This document shows, piece by piece, positions 5,762 through 9,014 of a DNA stretch of 9,014 bases. Origin of the DNA: Clostridia bacterium (GTDB lineage Bacteria > Bacillota > Clostridia > Oscillospirales > CAG-272); assembly GCA_017452335.1 (NCBI GenBank), contig JAFTMP010000047.1, forward strand, positions 1-9,014, in the 5' to 3' direction. The stretch's first letter is position 1, and each line of letters begins with the position of its first letter. The notes under the pieces were generated by a model, which ran no database searches, was not told the origin of the DNA, and worked only from the letters and a program-made list of their open reading frames with translations. Position numbers and translations under genes: made by a program.

Positions 5762-6653
5762 GCTTCTTTCCTCCCTTTGCCTTGGTGAAATATGTCTTTT
5801 TCCAATAAGGAACTGCAAGGAAGAATGCCACTACGATGGCAGAGAGCATCTTGAGCAGGTCTGCGTCAAGACCCAAGAAGATAACCGTTTGATATACGAA
5901 ATAGTAGATCACGCCGCCTGCCACAACGCCCACAAGGCGCACTGCAAGATTTTGAGAGATCTTTGAAATCACTGCTTCTCCGATGATCACCGCGGCAAGA
6001 CCGATCACGATGGCACCTCTGCCCATGCTCACATCGGCAAAGCCCTGATACTGTGCAAGAAGCGCACCCGACAGTGCCACGATGCCGTTGGAAAGGGTCA
6101 AGCCCAGTACCTTTGTAAAATCGGTGTTGATGCCCTGGGCACGGCTCATATTCAAATTGTTACCCGTTGCCCGAATGGACGCGCCCAGCTCCGTACCAAA
6201 GAACCAGTACAGCAATACAATCAGCAAGATGACCGCTACAGCCAGCACGATGAGGGACTTCTCGATATTGATCTGTGCCAAAAGCAGATCGTATTTTCTG
6301 GAGGGGAGCGCCACGTTTGCCTTGCCCATGATCTTCAAATTGATGGACCACAGCATAAGCTGGGTCAAAATACCTGCAAGGATCGCGGGAATTCCCATAA
6401 AGGTGTGCAGTAACCCGGTGACAAAGCCCGCAAGAAGCCCTGCGATCAGCGCGATGAGCATTGCCAGCCATACATTTACCCCGTTGGTTACAAGGATCGC
6501 ACAGACCGCACCGCCTGTACAAATGGAACCGTCCACCGTCAGATCGGCAACGTCTAAGATCTTATAAGTCAGATACACGCCAATGGCCATGATCCCCCAG
6601 ATCATTCCCTGCGCGGCGGCACCCGGAAGGGCTCCAAGCCAATTTAGAAACAT
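5754..6653 (-). CDS. ABC importer permease (LivH/BPD_transp_2-like, COG4120-type)
   Basis: A 299-aa integral membrane protein forming the channel of the importer, probably as a homodimer because only one permease gene is present. I see about eight or nine hydrophobic segments (roughly 13-32, 44-57, 62-80, 86-105, 132-152, 184-200, 210-228, 238-260 and 265-283) and a basic C-terminal tail (KKTYFTKAKGGKK). The loop GTELGASIRATGNN (153-166) corresponds to the ATPase-contacting loop of the LivH/RbsC-like family. The start at 6653 has GAGAGG 8-9 nt upstream. A 16-bp hairpin lies between this gene and the binding protein before it, and the ATPase gene overlaps its end by 8 nt. Family members include the permeases of tryptophan/tyrosine importers; the substrate here is undetermined. 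Confidence 0.93.
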   Translation of the reverse strand: MFLNWLGALPGAAAQGMIWGIMAIGVYLTYKILDVADLTVDGSICTGGAVCAILVTNGVNVWLAMLIALIAGLLAGFVTGLLHTFMGIPAILAGILTQLMLWSINLKIMGKANVALPSRKYDLLLAQINIEKSLIVLAVAVILLIVLLYWFFGTELGASIRATGNNLNMSRAQGINTDFTKVLGLTLSNGIVALSGALLAQYQGFADVSMGRGAIVIGLAAVIIGEAVISKISQNLAVRLVGVVAGGVIYYFVYQTVIFLGLDADLLKMLSAIVVAFFLAVPYWKKTYFTKAKGGKKHA

Positions 6654-6674
6654 TTCTTATACCTCTCTTCAACG

Positions 6675-6710
6675 TTGCCAAAGGAAGGCGCAAACGCCTT
6701 CCTTTGGCAA
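6675..6710 (-). repeat. Perfect 16-bp intercistronic hairpin between binding protein and permease
   Basis: The arms TTGCCAAAGGAAGGCG and CGCCTTCCTTTGGCAA (6675-6690 and 6695-6710) are perfect inverted repeats around a 4-nt loop. No T-run follows on the minus strand; instead the permease ribosome binding site comes within a few bases. It is therefore unlikely to be a normal terminator. The likely role is protecting the upstream message from 3' decay or slowing readthrough, so that binding protein is made in excess over permease, as is common in importer operons. That role is inferred. Confidence 0.85.
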
Positions 6711-6723
6711 ATGGGTTATTGAA

Positions 6724-7698
6724 TCAGTCTTCGATTGCAACGTAGCCTGCTGCCTTCAGAGCCTCGATGTCAATGCCCAGCTCTTCGCAGTTTGCCTTGT
6801 TGTATTTCTTGGTGAAGGTGTCAACGTAGCCGATGGGCATTTCGGAGACCTCAGCCTCGCCCTTGAGAATCTTAATTGCCATTTCGCCTGTCTTTACGCC
6901 CAAGTCGTAGTAGCTGATGCTCAGAGTTGCCACGCCGCAACCGCCGCAAATGCCCTCTTCGCCTGCGATGATGGGCGTCTTGGTGGGCAGAACCGCGCCG
7001 TTGATCGCTTCGGTGCAGGTTGCCGCGGTGTTATCGGTGGGGATGTAGATCACGTCAGAGCCTGCTGCCGCTGCTGCGGATACAACAGAAACGTCGTTGG
7101 AGTCGGAGAAGGGGAAGTCCACGCAGGTGATACCCTTTGCACCCAGATACTTCTTCACTTCTGCCACCTGGTAAGCGGAGTTTGCCTCGGAGGAGCAGTA
7201 GAGCATGCCAACGGTCTTTGCATCGGGGAAGAGATCAAGGATCATCTGTGCCTGCTGATCAAGGGGTGCCAGGTCGGAGGTACCGGAAACGTTGGTGCCA
7301 ACGGTGCCGGAGAAGTTGTCAATATCCAGTGCCACGCCGTATTCGGTAACGGAGGTGCCCAGCACGGGGATGGTCTCGGTGCCGTTTGCAGCTGCCTGCA
7401 GAGCGGGAGTGGCGTTACCTAAGATCAGATCCACGTTCTTGGTTACAAAGTCATTCACGATGGTTGCGCAGGCATTGGCGTCGCCCTGTGCGTTCTGCTC
7501 GATGAAGGTGACGTTTTCTTCACCGAACTCTGCGATCAGAGTATCCTTAAAGCCCTGTGTTGCGGCGTCCAGTGCCACGTGGGGCTGGATCTGGCAAATA
7601 CCGATGGTGTAAGTCTTCTTTTCTTCGCAGGAAGCAAAACCGATGCAAGCGGTCAAAACCAGTGCAGTCATCAAAATAAGGGAAATAAGCTTTTTCAT
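6724..7698 (-). CDS. Lipoprotein solute-binding protein of ABC importer (PF04392-type), copy 3
   Basis: A 324-aa extracytoplasmic binding protein. The N terminus is a lipoprotein signal (MKK, hydrophobic core, then LTAC at 15-18 or FASC at 21-24). Cys24 is favoured because FASC is shared with the next copy. The two-lobe body shows family motifs: ENVTFIEQNAQGD (about 61-73), NVDLILGNATPA (88-99), GTNVSGTSDLAP (134-145), YIPTDNTA (218-225) and YYDLGVKTGEMA (263-274). The family binds amino acids such as tryptophan or tyrosine in some members. The mature part has cysteines at 35, 77, 168, 192, 228, 251, 254 and 303, including CGGC, at positions where homologues usually have other residues. AAGGA lies about 10 nt before the ATG. 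It is the copy nearest the permease and is followed by a strong hairpin. The ligand is unknown. Confidence 0.93.
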   Translation of the reverse strand: MKKLISLILMTALVLTACIGFASCEEKKTYTIGICQIQPHVALDAATQGFKDTLIAEFGEENVTFIEQNAQGDANACATIVNDFVTKNVDLILGNATPALQAAANGTETIPVLGTSVTEYGVALDIDNFSGTVGTNVSGTSDLAPLDQQAQMILDLFPDAKTVGMLYCSSEANSAYQVAEVKKYLGAKGITCVDFPFSDSNDVSVVSAAAAAGSDVIYIPTDNTAATCTEAINGAVLPTKTPIIAGEEGICGGCGVATLSISYYDLGVKTGEMAIKILKGEAEVSEMPIGYVDTFTKKYNKANCEELGIDIEALKAAGYVAIED

Positions 7699-7751
7699 TT
7701 TTCAAAATCCTTTCTTTTTATTGAAAATATGTTATCAATCGGAAAAAACGA

Positions 7752-8729
7752 TCAATCTTCCAAAGCAGTATAGCCAGCCGCCTTCAGAGCCTCAATGTCA
7801 ATGCCCAGCTCCTTGCAGTTGGTCTCGTTGTAGACCTTGGAATAGTTTTCGGCATACTGGATCTCCATTTTGGAAACATCCTTTTCGCCCTTCAAGATGG
7901 CTGCTGCCATCTTACCGGTGGTCACTCCCAGATCGTAATAATCAATGCAGTGAGTGATCACACCGCACCCGCCGCAAATGCCTGCATCTCCCCCTACAAT
8001 GGGGGTTTTGGTGGGCAGAACCGCACCGTTAATGGCTTCGGCACAGTTTGCCGCAGTGTTATCGGTGGGGATGTAGAGAATATCGGAAGCCGCTGCGGCG
8101 GCGGTAGCCACTGAAACCACGTCGTTGGAGTCTGCAAAAGGGTATTTGGCACAAGTTAGCCCTGCCGCTTCCAGATATTCTTGAACCTTTCTCACTTGAT
8201 AGTCGGAGTTGGGCTCAGCGGAGCAGTAAAGTAGTCCCACAGTCTTTGCTTCGGGGAAAAAGGTAGTGATGATGGCGGCTTGCTCGTCAAGGGGAGCAAG
8301 GTCGGAGGCGCCCGATACGTTTGTGCCCACCAGACCGTTAAAGTTGTCAATGCCAAGCGCCACGCCGTATTCGGTAACGGAAGTACCCAGAACGGGAATG
8401 GTCTCGGTAGCGTTGGCGCATGCCTGCAGTGCGTTGGTAGCGTTCCCTAACATTAAATCCACGTTTTTAGTCACAAAATCGTTAGCAATAGTGGTGCAGG
8501 CAGTGGAATCCCCCTGTGCATTTTGCTCGATGAATTCCACGTTTTCTTCGCCCAACTCAGCAATCAGAGCGTCTTTAAAGCCCTTTGTTGCCGAGTCTAA
8601 CGCCACATGGGGCATCTGCTGGCAAATGCCGATCACATACTTATCCCCGCCGCTGTTGCAGGATGCAAAGCAAAAACAAATGGAAAGAAGCAGAGAGAGT
8701 ATTAAAACAAGGGAAAGCAGTTTTTTCAT
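7752..8729 (-). CDS. Lipoprotein solute-binding protein of ABC importer (PF04392-type), copy 2
   Basis: A 325-aa paralogue of the neighbouring binding protein, collinear along its length and, by eye, roughly three-quarters identical. The signal peptide ends in FASC-NSGG, a good lipobox with lipid-anchored Cys24 followed by a short polar linker. The body repeats the family motifs (ENVEFIEQNAQGD, GTSVTEYGVAL, GTNVSGASDLAP, YIPTDNTAANC, CGGCG, DYYDLGVTTGKMA). All eight mature cysteines of copy 3 are kept, with two more at about 104 and 261. The start at 8729 has AAGGA about 10 nt upstream and begins the MKK signal peptide. A longer frame reaching 8870 would overlap the preceding gene and bury the signal peptide. 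It lies 53 bp from copy 3 and 52 bp from copy 1. Differences such as IQPH versus QMPH near residue 38 may mark different ligand preference; this is a guess. Confidence 0.93.
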   Translation of the reverse strand: MKKLLSLVLILSLLLSICFCFASCNSGGDKYVIGICQQMPHVALDSATKGFKDALIAELGEENVEFIEQNAQGDSTACTTIANDFVTKNVDLMLGNATNALQACANATETIPVLGTSVTEYGVALGIDNFNGLVGTNVSGASDLAPLDEQAAIITTFFPEAKTVGLLYCSAEPNSDYQVRKVQEYLEAAGLTCAKYPFADSNDVVSVATAAAAASDILYIPTDNTAANCAEAINGAVLPTKTPIVGGDAGICGGCGVITHCIDYYDLGVTTGKMAAAILKGEKDVSKMEIQYAENYSKVYNETNCKELGIDIEALKAAGYTALED

Positions 8730-8781
8730 AATCGTAATTCCTTTGGTAAAAATGAATTGGTTTGCAACACTTTTGTTGAAT

Positions 8782-9014
8782 TTATGAAGCGGATTGGTTT
8801 TCAAGGGCAGTATAGCCCGCCGCTTCAAGGGCAGTGATATCAATGCCCAACTCGGCACAATGGGACGCATTATAAACCTTGTTGCAGTGCTCAGGAAGCC
8901 GGATCTTCATTTGAGATACCTCCTCTTCCCCTTTAAGAATTGCCGCCGCCATCTTGCCGGTGGCAATACCCAGCTCGTAGTAATCCACGCACAGTGCGAT
9001 CACACCGCAACCGC
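8782..9014 (-). CDS. Lipoprotein solute-binding protein of ABC importer, copy 1, C-terminal part only
   Basis: The last 77 codons of a third binding protein, running off the window edge with its 5' part outside. The visible part reads GCGV, then VDYYELGIATGKMAAAILKG, and aligns with the C-terminal lobe of both neighbours. It keeps the second cysteine of the CGGC motif and the cysteine in NASHCAELGID. It also has an extra cysteine in PEHCNK. The protein ends in ENQSAS, a short extension the other two copies lack. The frame is open to the edge, so this is most likely a complete gene cut by the window rather than a fragment. The operon promoter must lie beyond it. Confidence 0.88.
   Translation of the reverse strand, partial: GCGVIALCVDYYELGIATGKMAAAILKGEEEVSQMKIRLPEHCNKVYNASHCAELGIDITALEAAGYTALENQSAS

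Larger units (their letters stand above)
6724..9014 (-). repeat. Tandem triplication of a binding-protein gene
   Basis: Three direct copies of one gene lie head to tail (6724-7698, 7752-8729, and 8782 to beyond the edge) with gaps of 52-53 bp. DNA similarity is still obvious between copies, for example at 6987-7048 and 8007-8068, where runs such as GTGGGCAGAACCGC and GTTATCGGTGGGGATGTAGA recur. This points to gene duplication within the lineage. The short gaps differ in sequence. Confidence 0.85.

Noticed and set aside
5145..5966. 273-aa plus-strand open frame opposite the ATPase and permease
   Set aside because: Antisense to two genes with clear motifs and spans their overlap junction.
6583..7422. 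279-aa plus-strand open frame with many Cys and Gly
   Set aside because: Antisense shadow of the binding protein; its composition reflects the complement of Ala/Thr-rich codons.
8765..8778. CAACA-cttt-TGTTG hairpin between binding-protein copies 1 and 2
   Set aside because: Only 5 bp and no U-tract; easily expected by chance.
7752..8870. Extension of binding-protein copy 2 to a 372-aa protein
   Set aside because: It would overlap copy 1 and place the MKK lipoprotein signal internally; the ATG at 8729 has its own ribosome binding site.

Overview
The window looks like chromosomal DNA from an anaerobic Clostridia-type Bacillota. The pointers are a SAM-I (S-box) riboswitch in front of metK, a metK / small membrane protein / recD2 / comF gene order that I recall from clostridial genomes, strong AGGAGG-type ribosome binding sites, consensus sigma-A promoters, and lipoprotein-type solute-binding proteins. 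Base composition is near even GC by eye. Every gene that can be supported lies on the minus strand, so transcription runs from high to low coordinates. Nothing looks like phage, transposon or CRISPR.

Region A (about 9014 to 4913) is an ABC importer operon that enters the window already in progress. It has three tandem, closely related lipoprotein solute-binding proteins, the first of which is cut by the window edge. A LivH-type permease and an ATPase follow, overlapping by 8 nt. A perfect 16-bp hairpin separates the last binding protein from the permease, and a perfect 10-bp stem with a U-tract ends the operon. The family (PF04392 / COG2984 with COG4120 and COG1101) includes tryptophan/tyrosine importers. 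The ligand here is unknown, and the binding proteins carry an unusual, shared set of cysteines including a CGGC motif.

Region B (about 4828 to 3356) is metK with its control region. It has a consensus promoter with a 17-bp spacer, a SAM-I aptamer, an intrinsic terminator and a clear antiterminator pairing. The aptamer keeps the kink-turn and pseudoknot bases but appears to lack the P4 helix. The 420-base non-coding stretch between the ATPase and metK is mostly explained by these elements plus the ABC operon terminator.

Region C (about 3319 to 14) is a second transcription unit: a consensus promoter, a leader that folds into a long hairpin hiding the first ribosome binding site, a 77-aa single-span membrane protein of unknown function, the RecD2 helicase and a ComF-family phosphoribosyltransferase. 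The three genes overlap (17 nt, then 4 nt), implying translational coupling. A strong terminator closes the unit.

Most of the window is ordinary housekeeping. The parts worth a second look are the P4-less SAM riboswitch, the self-sequestering leader in front of the small protein/recD2/comF unit, and the triplicated cysteine-rich binding proteins.
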